Assembly (NCBI GenBank): GCA_026419785.1
Contig: JAODTK010005755.1
Coordinates: forward strand, 62,001 to 126,000
Origin: Sclerodactyla briareus
Lineage: Eukaryota; Echinodermata; Holothuroidea; Dendrochirotida; Sclerodactylidae
Direction of reading: 5' to 3'
DNA length: 64,000 nt
Position numbers and translations under genes: made by a program. Shown here piece after piece: positions 46,240 to 58,420 of this stretch (position 1 is its first letter; each line of letters starts with the position of its first letter). The notes below the pieces were generated by a model. It saw only the letters and a program-made list of their open reading frames with translations. It did no database searches and was not told where the DNA came from.

Positions 46240-49200
46240 TTTCCACAAAATTTTCACTCCTTCAGTAGACTTTGTCAATAACCGGTCCCTCGCATTGGAA
46301 ATTGGTCACTGATTAGTAGGCTTTTCTATTAAATGTAATGCCGAAATCTTGAGCGACCACATGGTGACTAATAGAAGTAAACACTATCGCCCAACCAGGC
46401 GAGACACTGAGGGGACGTCTGTCTACAGACACTTCTCAAGTTGCTTCAACAGGCACTCTGCTCTAAAAATAAACATTGCTCCCCATTCCGTAAATTCATA
46501 TGAGATTATCGGACCCAAGGTTTGCAGTACCCTTGGCCGAGGGCATAGGAATCCTCCAACTTCACAAGGCTTACCATCCTTCCGACACAGGAGCTATTGA
46601 TAATCACACGCTGCCAAGGGGTCAATGTGGAACAAAAAATGCCATTGTTTTTGGTGGCTCTTAAAGTCGCCTTCATTTCACCTGTATCCAGTAACCCCCC
46701 AAAAGTTGTTCTCTTTTGATAGATGAAAAGAAAGAAAAAACTCGGCGGAAAAGTGGATGGTTTATTCAATACACAAGAGCCGACTTGGCGCCTAAACATT
46801 TTTTTATGCCCCATCTCAGCCAGTAAAGGTCGGGAGGGTAGCTTAAGCGGAAAAAATACATCAGCTGAGCGATAGAGAGAGCGGATGCAAGGAGATTAAA
46901 GGTTGTACTTTGAAAGCTGTCTCATGGGAGGAGAAATTAACAGCCTGATACCGGACATCTGTGAAAGATGTTTATGTTAGTTTGGAGCTTGAACAGAAAT
47001 GAGGCCATATCTGGGTGGGTTGCCCTTTGAAAATTGGATCAATATCTGTGTGTCCGTGTTGTTGGCATCGAGAAATGTACAGATGGAGAATTCAGTGAAG
47101 AAAATGGTATCTTAAACAGAGTCAGGTGCCTGAAAATTGATTCAGATTTACGTTGGTATGCATAAGCTTTCGACATTTTAATTCAATGCATTTTGCAGAA
47201 CAATTAATTTTTTTTTTTTTTTTTTTTTTTATTTGATGACTCCCCACTAAGAAAGTAGTATAATTTAATTCTATTAACTGTTTAGTTCTTGAAAATCCCT
47301 CACAAGAAAATCTTCCATTCTAATGGAGGAATGAATTCGGTGGTGAGATCTAATTTTTTTTGACCCCTAGATTACCGAAGTATACATGTTAGTTCAATAT
47401 TTTTCTTCCCGAATCTGAGTCCTCTTTTTCACACAACCAACGGAAAGAGCCAAATTGATTCAATGCTGCCTTCTATTAATCCAACGCAAGGAGAAATGAC
47501 ATTCGAAGTTTTGTTTTAAATGCTTTAGTCGAAGAAAAAAAATCAAGAGAAAAACCCACTACTAGTCACATTCCATGGAGCCTGATATGTTAATCTGTTC
47601 ATTATATAGTGAAATAAACAATTTGCCAGGGATAAGAAAATATTTTGCCTCCCCCAAACTTTGTGAATTTGAATTGAAGAAGTGACTGGTGCGGGTTGGG
47701 AACCCTCCAATATCTAGAATATGGGCCATCCATTTGTATAGCAGTGAGGTAGAGTCGACGCCGCCTCCGTCTCTCGATTTGCTCCCCTGGGGATTCATTG
47801 CTGACCAGAAAGATACTCAATTAGGACATGCGATAGTTGACGTAAGGCCGCCAAATTGCCCACCTCGCTGCCTCTTGGGGGCCGCTCCTGACAGCCGACA
47901 ACCGCAGATGCAACAAAGTCACCGTTTTTATTCGTCACAATCACACGCTTCCGAGGAGCCTCTTCACGAACGAGGCAGACCCCTAAATTGATGCGGAAAA
48001 GAAATTGTAGTCTGAGGGATGCAAGAATTGTAAGGTCTAATGCCTGCTGTTTTTCTGGACTGCATGCCCCTCGCAGGTCCAATTATAATTTTGGTTTCCT
48101 TGCTCCGCAAAGGAATCCATTAGTCAAGTTTGTGTTTGTTATATGTGTGTGTTCGTCGTGATGCCTGCTTTGGAGCTCTAACTGAAGCCCGGACAAGTTG
48201 GATGTGACCTAAAGTTGATATGGTCAATGCATCACCGTGAGAAGGTGTACCTTAGAAGCCATTTGTAGTTCTAAGTGTGCATGCCCACCACAGAACAGTT
48301 CGAGGGAATAGACGAGATCCGGTCAGATTCCCCCAATAGAAAAAAAAAAATTAAATCCCCATACGGCCTCTTTTTTAATCTGTCACCACTATTCGAAAAT
48401 GCAACCAATTTTTCCCATCACATCTTTTTGGAGGTTATTGTTGCATAATATGGGGGGAAACTGTAAAGTTTTGTTCTGATGGCAGGATTCGTAATTTTCG
48501 GCAGGGTAGTTTCCAAAGATCGTTCTGCACGCCGTACATCCACCGTCGAACTGCAGTCATTTCCCTGACCTTTTACAAAATATCATTATCATCTCACCAA
48601 CTGTAACTCCGAACTGGCTTTATTTCTCCAAGTGGGGGTAGGTCAAGGTCATTTGGGTCAGAGCAGCAACTGTAACTCCATGTCTGTTGGTCAAACTTTG
48701 GCAATAATTTCAGGATAGAATAGGTTGGCTGTGAAGGTTTGTTAACTTCAATGACTTAATCACTAGAGGGAAAAGAGGTAAAGAAAGTGACATTTTCCTT
48801 CGTATGTATCTCCAATGAAGGTTTTTAGGGGAATGTTATGTTCCTTTAAATGGAAGGCATTCAGTGAGCTAATTGACCTCTTATGCCGTTATTTCCCCCT
48901 TGTTTGTTCCTTGCAATGGCTGGATTGATCTCATTGAGATAACCATATGGCCATTATACTACCATTCCACAATCTTGAACTCAAAGTTCTCGAAATTTCA
49001 GTGATAGGCCATGTAAGGTTAATCTCTCAAGCGTTTTATAGCTTGAGATCAGAAGGTTCAATTGACTGCTTTTAAATTTTTTCGAAATTAGCTTTGTCAC
49101 CCTCCATCCATTGATTTTTGCGGACCGTGGTGAAAAAGTGAAGGCTAATTTTCTATAAATAAACTCAATTTCTGGAGTTTTGAATACAGGGCGGAGAATT

Positions 49201-51290
49201 TTTTCTTTCAATAGTTAGCTATGTGCAGCGTCGGAAAAACGGTTCGGATGCGATTCCGCACCCGAAAGTCCAAAACACACCCACATCGATAGAGGGGTGC
49301 GAAAATTCAGTGACATATTGAGCAAAATCGCCCCCGTAAATATCGCGCACCAACTCCTTAAATTGGAACACCATGTACCTAAACCCACATTCAAAATACC
49401 ACACCGGCTGAAGCAAAAATGTCTTGCAATTTCCACAGCCGCTGGACATCCCCCCCCCCCCTCCGAACCGCCCTCCCCGTAAATAACTCACAAAACGATC
49501 GTTCATTCAGCCGTAACATAACTAGGTTAATGTATATGCTTGCATCGCGCTATACACAGCACCATATGACATGCGACACACATTCAAACTACAAATGGCA
49601 TTTGCTACCACATACATTGCCTCGATTTGGCATGGTTTACTGAGGCAGAACTGCCGTGATTTGAATGTGAATGTGCTAAAATCATTGCGAAAACTAATAA
49701 TTATCATCGTTGTACCAGTGGAGAAATGTGTGAATTAAACCATTCATTCATGGCATTGGGTACCGTAGGTCTACGGAGTCAATGGCACAGCAACATTTTA
49801 GTGGATCGGTGACCGCTACGCTCGAGGGTTTTTTCGGTCTTAACCCCAGGGCAATAGGAGGGCCCCAATAGGAAAACCCCATAGACGTTAAGTGTGTGTG
49901 GAGAGATGATCAAACGTTGATGTTACCGCACTACAATTGTGTGCACACATACACACTGTTGTTTGTGTACGGTGTATGCACGGAAAGTATTTTCAGGCCC
50001 TTATCAGGTGCAGCTGGCCGCGCGTATCGACTTTATGATATTCACAACGGTATCGAGCTCCGAATCCATTCGAAAAGATGGCGTATCTTATTGTGTGACC
50101 TTCACCGGGAACCAAACAGATGCATGCAATGAAAAGATGGAATCTTGATAAGATAATGACTTGAAACTAAAGCTGGAATTATGAATACCCCTGTGTAGGT
50201 CGATTGAGGGATTTAACTCGGGAAGTTGCCTTACGTACTGTAACGACATGTGAACGTGTATGTGACTTGAATATCGGTATGGAATCGGGACCGATTATGG
50301 AAACAAAATCAGTATCGGTAACATCCGATATTGGCATAATCGTTTGAACACCATTCAGAGGTAGATACGCTGATACGGTTCTGATCAATTTCACGAGAAT
50401 CGGAGCAGTGTACAAAGTCCACAAATGCTAAAACTTGACAGCAAAGAAATACAAATTGGAAAGATGGTAACTAGCCGAGAAATGGGAGGTGGCAATTATT
50501 CTATATTGCCAAGTGCCGTGCGCTGCAGTAACGCAAGGTGGCTACCCGAATTACCATTTCGCGGCCATTCGACTGAGTATCGACTCCTCCAAACAATTTA
50601 AAACATGCCCTGCAGCCAAAATGGATCGTTTCGTGGTGAAAAAATCCACTACTGCCGCAAATATATGTGGAAAACATGTTTGTCAATGCCTGTTGACCAT
50701 GACCAATGTGTGCTTATTGATAGCTAACCATCTCTGGCTTTAGCAATGCATTTGGGACCACTTTTCAATGTTTAGGCGATACACCCTAAAATCCCAAAGT
50801 AGCACCCGAAAAGGGATTGAGGGGTGCGATTTTTTTTTTTGAATAGCGCAATCGAAAGGAAAAAAATGTTTCCTACCCTGGCTATGTGTGATAGAGATCT
50901 AGTGCTCTAGGAGGAACCAACGGAGGAAACCAACATACTCCAGTGTCAATCAGACTCCTGGTCCCTGAGGTATTGAGGTTCATAGGTTGGTTTATACCCT
51001 TGAGTAAATAACTGGATGTGTTTATTTTATTGAGTTGTTCTTCATGAAAATATTAGCATCAAGGTATTGGACAGGTACTTGATAAGGATATTTTTGCTTT
51101 AATATGCTTTGCCCCCTAAAAGGCATACTAATACTGATAGTTTATAGGTTATGCTACGGAAGGGGGGCATGGTTGTGGAGAGGAGGGGTGGCACTGTGGG
51201 AAATAATGAAATGGTAGCCTTGTAAAAGGAGAAAAGGAAAATTCCAAGAATACCCCCCCCCCTTCCCCCAGGCCATCTTGCTGAGAACTT
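46240..51290. other. Mostly anonymous DNA
   Basis: A poly(T) run at about 47211-47230, a C run near 49450 and scattered short open frames. A frame around 50489-50743 contains KMDRFVVKK, superficially like the N-terminus of hAT-type transposases, but nothing else supports it. No gene called. Confidence 0.35.
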
Positions 51291-51342
51291 TCTTTCGGTA
51301 CTAAAACCCTGTCTCCCGCTTTAATATTTGATGAAGCCTCAC

Positions 51343-51587
51343 CTGTTCTTCCAGGCATTGTAATTTAAATCTCTTTCTATCCTGTCTTTTTGCCATCCCT
51401 AAGTTAATTAAAAAGTTCTGCACAATCTCTCTGCTCCGTTTATATTTTAGTTTGGAACAATCCTTTAAAATCTTGAATACTATGTGTAACGGAATAGGAG
51501 AGCCAGGGCTGGTGGAGGCGGGATATATAATTACTAATTCTTCCAGGTGTCTGTGCTCAATCCATGCTCTTAATGAACTGCACGAGC
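51343..51587 (-). CDS. Candidate internal exon, minus strand, unknown protein
   Basis: On the minus strand a plausible acceptor (ATTCATTGCAAACATCAG) precedes 245 bp that stay open in one frame up to an excellent donor, GAACAG then GTGAGG, at 51342-51341. The peptide is helical and strongly basic in its second half (LKYKRSREIVQNFLINLGMA, then KRQDRKRFKLQCLEEQ), unlike the Pro/Gly translations of nearby simple repeats. Phase 1 in, phase 0 out. No family recognised. If real, it belongs to a minus-strand gene, perhaps together with 55749-55962. Confidence 0.35.
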
Positions 51588-51967
51588 CTGATGTTTGCAA
51601 TGAATAGGCCAGTTCAGATCCATGTGCAGAAATTTGTCATGAGGGTGGGGGGACGGGGGAGAGGGCTGGTTCCCTACAGATTGGGCAAAATTGTCACTAG
51701 CCCTCTCCTGGGCCCAAAAAAAAACAAATGTATTCAATAAAATAGCATTGAAATAGGCGAAAAACCCATTTCCTTCAACCTTTGCCATGGGAAGGATGGG
51801 AGGGGGGGGGGGTTCTGGGAGGGGGGGGTGGGTGCTGTAGAGCATGCAAAGCACTGGGCCAATTCGGAGTATGTATGTCAGTGTGGCAATGAGCAAGTGC
51901 TAAAAACAAGCCAATCAACTGTAGCGTTATCAGCAGACCAGCCAATCAGCCACTTTTCTGCTGTAGT

Positions 51968-52067
51968 TTGTGTTCACCCAAAAAATCATTAGTGCCCTCT
52001 TCACAAAAACCTAGTCTGTGTTCACTCAAAAAACAATAGTGCCCTCCCCCCCTCCACAAAAGCCTAG
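51968..52067 (+). repeat. Two-copy ~49-51-bp tandem duplication
   Basis: GTGTTCAC(c/t)CAAAAAA, AGTGCCCTC and CACAAAA(a/g)CCTAG occur in both halves, directly adjacent. Confidence 0.85.
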
Positions 52068-52079
52068 AATTAGGCATTT

Positions 52080-52660
52080 TGTTTGAATGATCTCCATGTC
52101 TTGCACAGTTCCGTGTACGTACCCGTGACTGAACTGCAGTACCCCCTGTTCTATAATACGAACTCATTAAAATGCCATTACCTCCTGTGAACTAGCTTCT
52201 AGTGCACTCCATAGGGCGAAGCAATCTGTCTTGTAGGGTGGTTACCGGGAATTGAAACATATGGACGAGAGAGAGAAAGCAATACTTCGCTGATCTAGAC
52301 CCCCTCGGCAAGGATGGCTTTATTCTACTACTCAAACCTGAATGATTTCATGTCTCGAGGGAGACAAGACTTGGCTCAGAAATGATTTAGTCTAGACTAT
52401 CGCAAGACAGCTGCAATTTATTCGAGTCTCTCCATCCTAATAAAGAATCCATGAAGTCTTTGGGGAGGGGTGGGGGGCAAGTCAGCTTGTGCTTTCCAAC
52501 ACTTAAATAACCACAATGGACAAGCCCCTCCAGCCCTAATTAAGATTTCTTGTCATGGTTGGGAGAGTGGGGCCCACAAATTAAGTGAGAATGTTGTGAG
52601 GGATTTTTCTGTGGGAGTATCTAATCTGCAGCAGCATCTAATCCACGGCAACACTTAGAG
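52080..52660. other. No recognisable feature
   Basis: Nothing recognised between the short duplication and the 50-bp array. Confidence 0.4.
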
Positions 52661-52669
52661 TCTAAGTTT

Positions 52670-53320
52670 GAAACCCCATCTTTTGGCGAGTGGCTGCACC
52701 TATTTTATAGTCTGTGCTTTGGCACTGCTGTCTTTCAGCAAGTGGTCCAACCATTTAGTGTCTATGCTTGGGACGTCTGTCTTTCAGCAAGTGGTCACAC
52801 CCATTTAGTGTCTATGCTTGGGACATCTGTCTTTCAGCAAGTGGTCACACCCATTTGGAGTCCATGCTTCTGGATCCATGTCCTCCAGCAAGTGGTTTCT
52901 CCCAATTAGTTTATGCTTTTGGACACCTGTTCGGTAAACAGAGAGACAGGGGACAGGGGGGGGGGGGCAAGTGGTTTCTCCAATGTAGAGTCTTAAGTGT
53001 AAAACCCCATCTTTCAGCAAGAGGTTGCACTCATCCATGTAGAGTCTATATGCTGGGACCCAATTCTTTCAGCAGGTGGTTTATCCTATGTAGAGTTATG
53101 GTAACGGACCCCTAAACCCTTGTCTCAGCAAGTGGTAACACCCATGTAGAGTCTATGCATAAGACCCCTGTCTTTCAGCAAGTGGTTTCTCCCATGTGGG
53201 GGCTATGCTTGGGACCCCTGTCTTTCAGCAAGTGGTTTCTCCCATGTGGGGGCTATGCTTGGGACCCCTATCTTTCAGCAAGAGGTTGCACTCATCCATG
53301 TAGAGTCTATTGCCATGACA
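52670..53320 (+). repeat. ~50-bp tandem array, about 12 units
   Basis: The unit is CTGTCTTTCAGCAAGTGGT, then (t/c)(t/c)(t/a)C(t/a)CCCATGTAG, then AGTCTATGCTTGGGACCC. Two units at 53161-53260 are almost identical; others are diverged, and one is interrupted by a G-rich stretch with an 11-12-nt G run at about 52957-52968. Each unit contains TTTCAG, a splice-acceptor-like motif. The period is not a multiple of three, so the spanning open frames are not genes. Confidence 0.9.
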
Positions 53321-53329
53321 TTGAACATT

Positions 53330-54255
53330 ATCCAGATTACAGCCTTCGCTAGGTCTTTGAATTACAGGAAGGTCTGTAGTTGCACTTAGTCACTTCAGCT
53401 ACCAGGGTGGGTGCTAAGGCCAAGTGAACAAATAGACACAAAAGAAATCACAAGGGACCACTGCACCAAACTGTCAGACAGAGGGATGGCAGGATTGGAA
53501 AGTATGGTGTTGGTATGGAATAGTCATCATGTAATGTAAACGATTTAGGCAGTACCATTGGAAGCTATCACCTATCTGTTGTGACCTTTGACCCAGTCGG
53601 ACAGCCTCTTGGTTGCTATGTGATTATAGCATGTACATGTACTAGAAGCATGAGCATCAACAGGCGGGGGCAGGTGGAGAGTCATTCCCATGCAGGGAAT
53701 TCTTGAATAAGTAGGGGAGGGGGCGTATCCCCTCCACTTATGAGAGCGGTGGTGATCACTCTAAATACTGAAAGTAATAGTTTGGTTCTGCGAATTCGGG
53801 CTCATCCAGAACCTATGAGATCACAGGTCTACTGACATTGCCAAAAAACTCATTTACTTTTTTCAAGGAGTTCAACGAGGGAGGTTTGTAACCTACAGTT
53901 TCAGCGTGATCCTGGTACTGTAGATCCATTGTGCAGATGGTCCTCGACTTTCACCACTCACCTTTGCAGAATGCCAACCTAGCTACCAGCTACTCAAGTA
54001 TGGCCTAATCTTCAAGCACAGAGATGGTTTATTAGCGATTTCAAATAATGTCAGCCATAGCTTCAAAAGCTTATAGAATTCAGTTTTCTGGCTTTGAGAC
54101 CTGACTTTTTCTGAAGATCTTTTTTCGAGGGTTCCTCGTGTTCTACAAGGGTTATGGACGATTGTTGGCTTTTGTTTACTATTCAACAAGTTCAACACCC
54201 ACGCCCAAAGAATGTGATGTTTATCTATACCTTGAGCACTCCCCAGTTTCTCAAA
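53330..54255. other. No firmly supported feature
   Basis: A minus-strand frame at 53983-54267 (94 codons, Lys/Arg-rich) lacks convincing splice support. Otherwise nothing recognised. Confidence 0.35.
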
Positions 54256-54271
54256 AGTCCAGATCACATTT

Positions 54272-54519
54272 CAGGCGCGTACCAAGAGATTTGTCTGGGG
54301 GGGGGTGGTTTGAGGTCTGAACCCCAGGGAGGTGTGCCCTCATAAATGGCCTCTCCTCCTATTGGCAAATAAGTACAATTTATGGGCCCTAGACCACATG
54401 CTGCTGCAATATTCACTGAATAACAGCTGCAAAACCTCTACTGCACTTGTTTATCGTGTTAAAAATTTATTGATCACTTGGGTCAATGGTGGGGTTTCTG
54501 CACCCCTGGGTACCCCCTG
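54272..54519 (+). mobile_element. hAT-like MITE family G, copy 1, exact 8-bp target duplication
   Basis: Left end CAGGCGCGTACC; right end, reverse-complemented, CAGGGGGTACC. The 248-bp element is bounded by a perfect direct repeat TCACATTT at 54264-54271 and 54520-54527. A nine-to-ten-G run lies just inside the left end after AAGAGATTTGTCT. Interior blocks (AAATAAGTACAATTTATGGG, CTGCTGCAATATT, GCAAAACCTCTACTG) match 61147-61433 in inverted orientation. The 8-bp duplication and short TIR indicate the hAT superfamily. Non-autonomous. Confidence 0.85.
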
Positions 54520-54858
54520 TCACATTTATACTAGCACCATCAACAATTCAACATTGTTCGCTTCGTGCCAGAACCCCGTGGTAATGGCCAAGAAATTTGT
54601 CATATGTAATAACCCCCCTCCCGTCCCTCTTTTCCCCCATGACCTCTAGATGCAAAATGGTGAATTGTTGAGTCTATTGATCACAACAAAATAGCTTCGA
54701 TTGGCTAAGAAGAATTTTTGGGGGCAGCACCACTGAAGGCAACATTGTAATCTGTCTTTAAAGGTCGGAGTTTATTCCTCCCCATGATCATGTCATAAAT
54801 ACCCGATGACTCTCCGTACCCATTTACATTGGGGGTGGTGCCCCTCACGACTTGATAC

Positions 54859-55168
54859 CAGGGTTTCCAGTCCACGGTCATGGAAAACCTGGAAAAGTCC
54901 TGGAATTTCATCAACAAAAATCCAGGCCTGGAAAAGTTTTGAAATTCAGTGAAACGTTGTTGAGTCATGGAAAAGTCATGGAATTTTTTCATGAAGTGAT
55001 GTTGTTTACTTCTTTCTCAACGCTGTTGAATGTTGTTGGCTTTGGCTCTTTCTTTAGATGCTGAATTGAAAATTCTGTGCGAGATGTCATAGAGAAGGTC
55101 ATGGAAAATGTTTATTTTGGTCATGAAAAAGTCATGGAATTGAATTGCCCAGCCTGGCAGGAACCCTG
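54859..55168 (+). mobile_element. hAT-like MITE family H (CAGGGTT ends)
   Basis: Left end CAGGGTTTCCAGTCC; right end, reverse-complemented, CAGGGTTCCTGCC. The 310-bp body is dominated by phrases such as CATGGAAAACCTGGAAAAG and GTCATGGAATT on both strands. Flanks TTGATACC and TCGATAGC agree at 6 of 8 positions, compatible with an aged 8-bp duplication. The GGAAAAGTCATGGAATT wording is widespread in animal genomes, as I recall. Non-coding. Confidence 0.65.
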
Positions 55169-55748
55169 TCGATAGCCAGGCTCCCCTGTGAGTACACAAT
55201 CCTATCGGAAAACTTTCCCAGACACCCATTTTGAGTGAGTCATCGGGGAATGACAAGTTAATAATGACACACCTTAGAAGTCACGGTCATTGCCAGGTCC
55301 ACGAGCCATCCTCTGGGTAGGTAACCACTGTCATTTCTCTCACCAGTGACAGATGATTAAATTAATCTGTTGGAATCTGTTCTCCAATACCGACGCTTGG
55401 GGAGGCATCGTTGCTGGTAGCGATTGCCTCATATTACTAATCATGATGTGAGAAAAACGTGATCGAACATGTGCGTTAAGCGGCACTGCAGTAGCGAGAG
55501 GTGCAAAGGGCCATGTGGTGATTTGGGAGGCATTCTGCATGGGTGTAGCTGCCTACCACGTATTCATTAATTATCATGTGTTCATTTCGAAATATTCAGT
55601 ATTTCATGTACATACAAGTTTTTCAGTGGAATTATATAGGGATTCATACCTTCTACACATATCCAATGGGAAATACTTGGTGATACCGTGGGTATATTGC
55701 ATGCTCATCATGGATCTACTATGAATTGATACTGCAATTGAATTCATC

Positions 55749-55962
55749 TTATGCATACATACAAATTGCAATGGAATCATTATTGGTTTGTAGACCAAAG
55801 ACAAAATGGAATACATCTGACAATGGTTCTTGCTGTTCTTTCCACATCTCCCCATAAGTTTTCTGTGGAATTCTGAATGTAAACTGCTTTCTCATTGATG
55901 CAAGGAGTTCCTTTTTGCGACACAATTTTGTTCTAGTTTCAAGAATACTCAATACTTTCAGC
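55749..55962 (-). CDS. Candidate 3'-terminal exon, minus strand, unknown protein
   Basis: On the minus strand a good acceptor (GCAGTATTTCTAGCTCACAG) precedes a frame that stays open for 71 codons to a stop at 55749. The peptide starts LKVLSILETRTKLCRKKELL and continues TFRIPQKTYGEMWKEQQEPL. It is rich in charged and aromatic residues and looks more protein-like than most frames here. No family recognised. Entry phase is 2. Whether it is terminal, or ends at an internal donor such as GTATGT near 55758, cannot be decided. Confidence 0.3.
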
Positions 55963-56805
55963 CTGTGAGCTAGAAATACTGCTTTGATGATGAACATTTC
56001 TCTCATGTATAGGCCTAGGCTAGGTGGAGCAGAAACCCCACTAATAGGCATTGGGTTTTTAGTGATGTGGCGAAAAAGAGGGGCAGATTCCTTGAACCAA
56101 AACTAGAACTAGAATGAAACCAAAAAAACAAAGTCACAACCTGTTGTTATTATCTTCATTACTTAGACGGCTATAGTCAAGGATACTAGTTTTTTTTGCA
56201 TCTAATCAATCATTAAGTGCCATCAGACACCACTCCATTGGTGTCTGCCCTGTGCCCAAAGGTACAAATTTGGAGAGTAATTGTGTACCTATTGCAGATT
56301 ACCTGAAAAGGAGGAGTTGTAAATACTGGTGGCTAGTGCTAGTGCCACTAGCAGTGTTAACCACTAGTAACCACTATCACACTGACAGGCCCCAAGTATG
56401 AGGTGGATAGTGGGAGCAATTGTGGACAAGTGATCGGGTACCAATAGGATAATATGTAGGGATTATAAAAGTTGCCAAGGAAGCTCAATAGGAGAGTGGA
56501 ATGGAGAGTGAGAAAGGATTATCCTTTTGAGGAGGTGACCTGCCTCTATTATCAACTTATCAATCTCCTTCTGGGATTACCCCCCTGTTTGGTCATGGTT
56601 GGCTGAGCTCCCACTCTCATACACAGACCCATCAGAGAGGATTACTTTGATTGAGAGAGCACAGTTTGTTGTCGCTGCTTTGCTTAGGCTGTTATTCCAT
56701 CTCCCTAACGTTTAGTTGTCGTCCTGAAGAAGAGGACAACGTTACTTTGAGAGAAAACTCTTAGCTATTTTGCTTCTTCCCCATCCTGTTTTTTCTTCTT
56801 CTCAG

Positions 56806-57086
56806 GATTTTCATTCGCCTATGGACGAGGTGTAGCCTTTTGTGCCAATCACCCCCAACAAGAGCATTTGCATCATGGCCTAAATCCTGGATGTGAAGTA
56901 CCACCCAAAAGGCTTTTGTCTCTACTGATTGTTCGTTCTTGTGACTTTCATTGTTTGAGTTGTTTCACACCTTACGACCATTGTGGACGCACCAGTTACC
57001 ACATCTTTATGGAGGAGCTCTGTGATATATACAATCTCAGTTACCAAGTTGGATGGATAGACCCGGATGTCTTGAGGGTTATGTGA
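56806..57086 (+). CDS. Candidate 3'-terminal exon, Cys/His-rich, unknown protein
   Basis: A very strong acceptor with a long pyrimidine tract (CCTGTTTTTTCTTCTTCTCAG) precedes a frame open from 56808 to a TGA at 57084-57086, about 92 codons, entering in phase 1. The peptide includes FAYGRGVAFCANHPQQEHLH, then SCDFHCLSCFTPYDHCGRTS, and ends GWIDPDVLRVM. Spaced Cys/His residues could coordinate metal or form disulfides, but the spacing matches no zinc finger that I know. No upstream exon was found. Confidence 0.35.
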
Positions 57087-57089
57087 GAG

Positions 57090-58285
57090 CAGTACGTAGT
57101 ATTTGTTCGGTATTTGTATGTCTACTATCGTCCTGATAATCTTTGTTGGTATTGTTTGTCACAGCAGTACGCATACTTACTGTAGAACCCCTGTGTGGCA
57201 TTGTATTGTTTCATGCCCTCCCTCCTCCTTTGGGTATAAGAGCTTTTATTTGAGATGACTACTACAGTATTATTATGGAGTAATATCCGGGGCACTCTAA
57301 AAAAATTGAAAATGGAGCGCTGACAAGATTGGTACACGAAATTTGTACGACGACTCCGGTATGTCTAGTGTTACAAAAAACACAACACACAACATTCCCA
57401 TTAGGATAGTGTTACAGCTGTTCCCTGATTACTCAGGATTGTCCCACTTTTCTTCATGTAGGCAATGACTTGGAACTGCCAGGTTTTGAACCAAACCTTA
57501 TTTTGATGGGGGGGGGGGGGGGGGGAAATTTTTTAGGACAGGGAGGAGTGTCCTGATTTTATGTAGCATTCAGCCAGCACATTTAAAGCTGAAATATCTA
57601 ATGGAAGGGTTGGAGCAACCCCTCTGATTGGCCCAGCCCCTCCCTCTCCTCTTACACCCCTCCCTTTAAACCTTTCCCCTTACACCCTCCCCTCACAACC
57701 CCTACCCTTAAACCCTTCCCTATAACCTACCCTGAACGGAAAATGTAGCAATGCTGCCAATAAGACATGGTTGGGAGTTATTCAGTCTCCAGCACTCTAA
57801 CTAAATCTCCTAACATCTTTCTTCCAGTTCAATTGATATTGATAGCCCTATTTTCATGTTTTGCGGTGTGCATTCTCACCACTAACAGCTCGGGGAAGGG
57901 GGGGGGGGAGGGAAGTGGGGAGGGGGTTAAGACCAGATTTTCTACAGAATAGCTCTATCGTTACTGTCTATTTAAAAACTGCTGGCAGTGACCACTCGTT
58001 GAAGACACAACCCTTTTCATCCATCATCTTTGGGGCTTTTCTTATTGTTGATAGGTATTGGGGGAGAAAATCTATGGGGTTTTGTGTCTCGTAGGATTGT
58101 GTTGTCCCTCAGAGGTGCCAAAGATTTTATGGACACAGGGCTGTTCATGGCAACTTCAGACAGCCAGCGTACGCTCTGTGACCTTTGACACTGTAGCAGT
58201 GTCTCTCGTTAACTGTAACCGTCGAAATGCTTGTCATGTACATTTCCCCATACTCATGGCTAGAAAACAACAATTTGCTTTTGTA
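57090..58285. other. Anonymous DNA with simple tracts
   Basis: A G17 run at about 57509-57525 and G-rich sequence near 57896-57925. A set of CCCTTA/ACCCCT-like imperfect repeats at 57640-57730 recalls, but is not, telomeric sequence. No gene supported. Confidence 0.4.
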
Positions 58286-58292
58286 TTTTCAG

Positions 58293-58420
58293 GCTTTCAA
58301 GAGGATCAAGGGTACACCATCTCACCATCCATCTAGCGTCAAGATTTGATGCTCTCGAATGCAACAGAGAGGATGGAACGTACTACGAGGATGTCCAGCA
58401 ATTCGACGAGGGCAAACATG
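58293..58420 (+). CDS. Candidate exon, weakly VWC-like
   Basis: Acceptor TTGCTTTTGTATTTTCAG and consensus donor CATG then GTGAGTGG at 58421 bound 128 bp that are open in only one frame. The peptide ends ALECNREDGTYYEDVQQFDE. The C...DGTYYED...F arrangement resembles the start of a von Willebrand factor C module. The required downstream CxxCxC is not in this exon. A second acceptor at 58493-58494 precedes CKSHVRRDVKPCVMMVCNKP, but that frame does not join in phase. Tentative. Confidence 0.25.

Noticed and set aside
50489-50743. hAT transposase N-terminus suggested by KMDRFVVKK
   Set aside because: A nine-residue resemblance without a BED finger or downstream transposase motifs is insufficient.
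56715-56750. Hammerhead-like or Penelope-type tail (CCTGAAGAAGAGGACAACG)
   Set aside because: There is a small hairpin, but the conserved CUGAUGA and GAAA core of a hammerhead is incomplete.
57640-57730. Interstitial telomeric repeat
   Set aside because: The CCCTTA/ACCCCT-like phrases are irregular and not tandem TTAGGG units.
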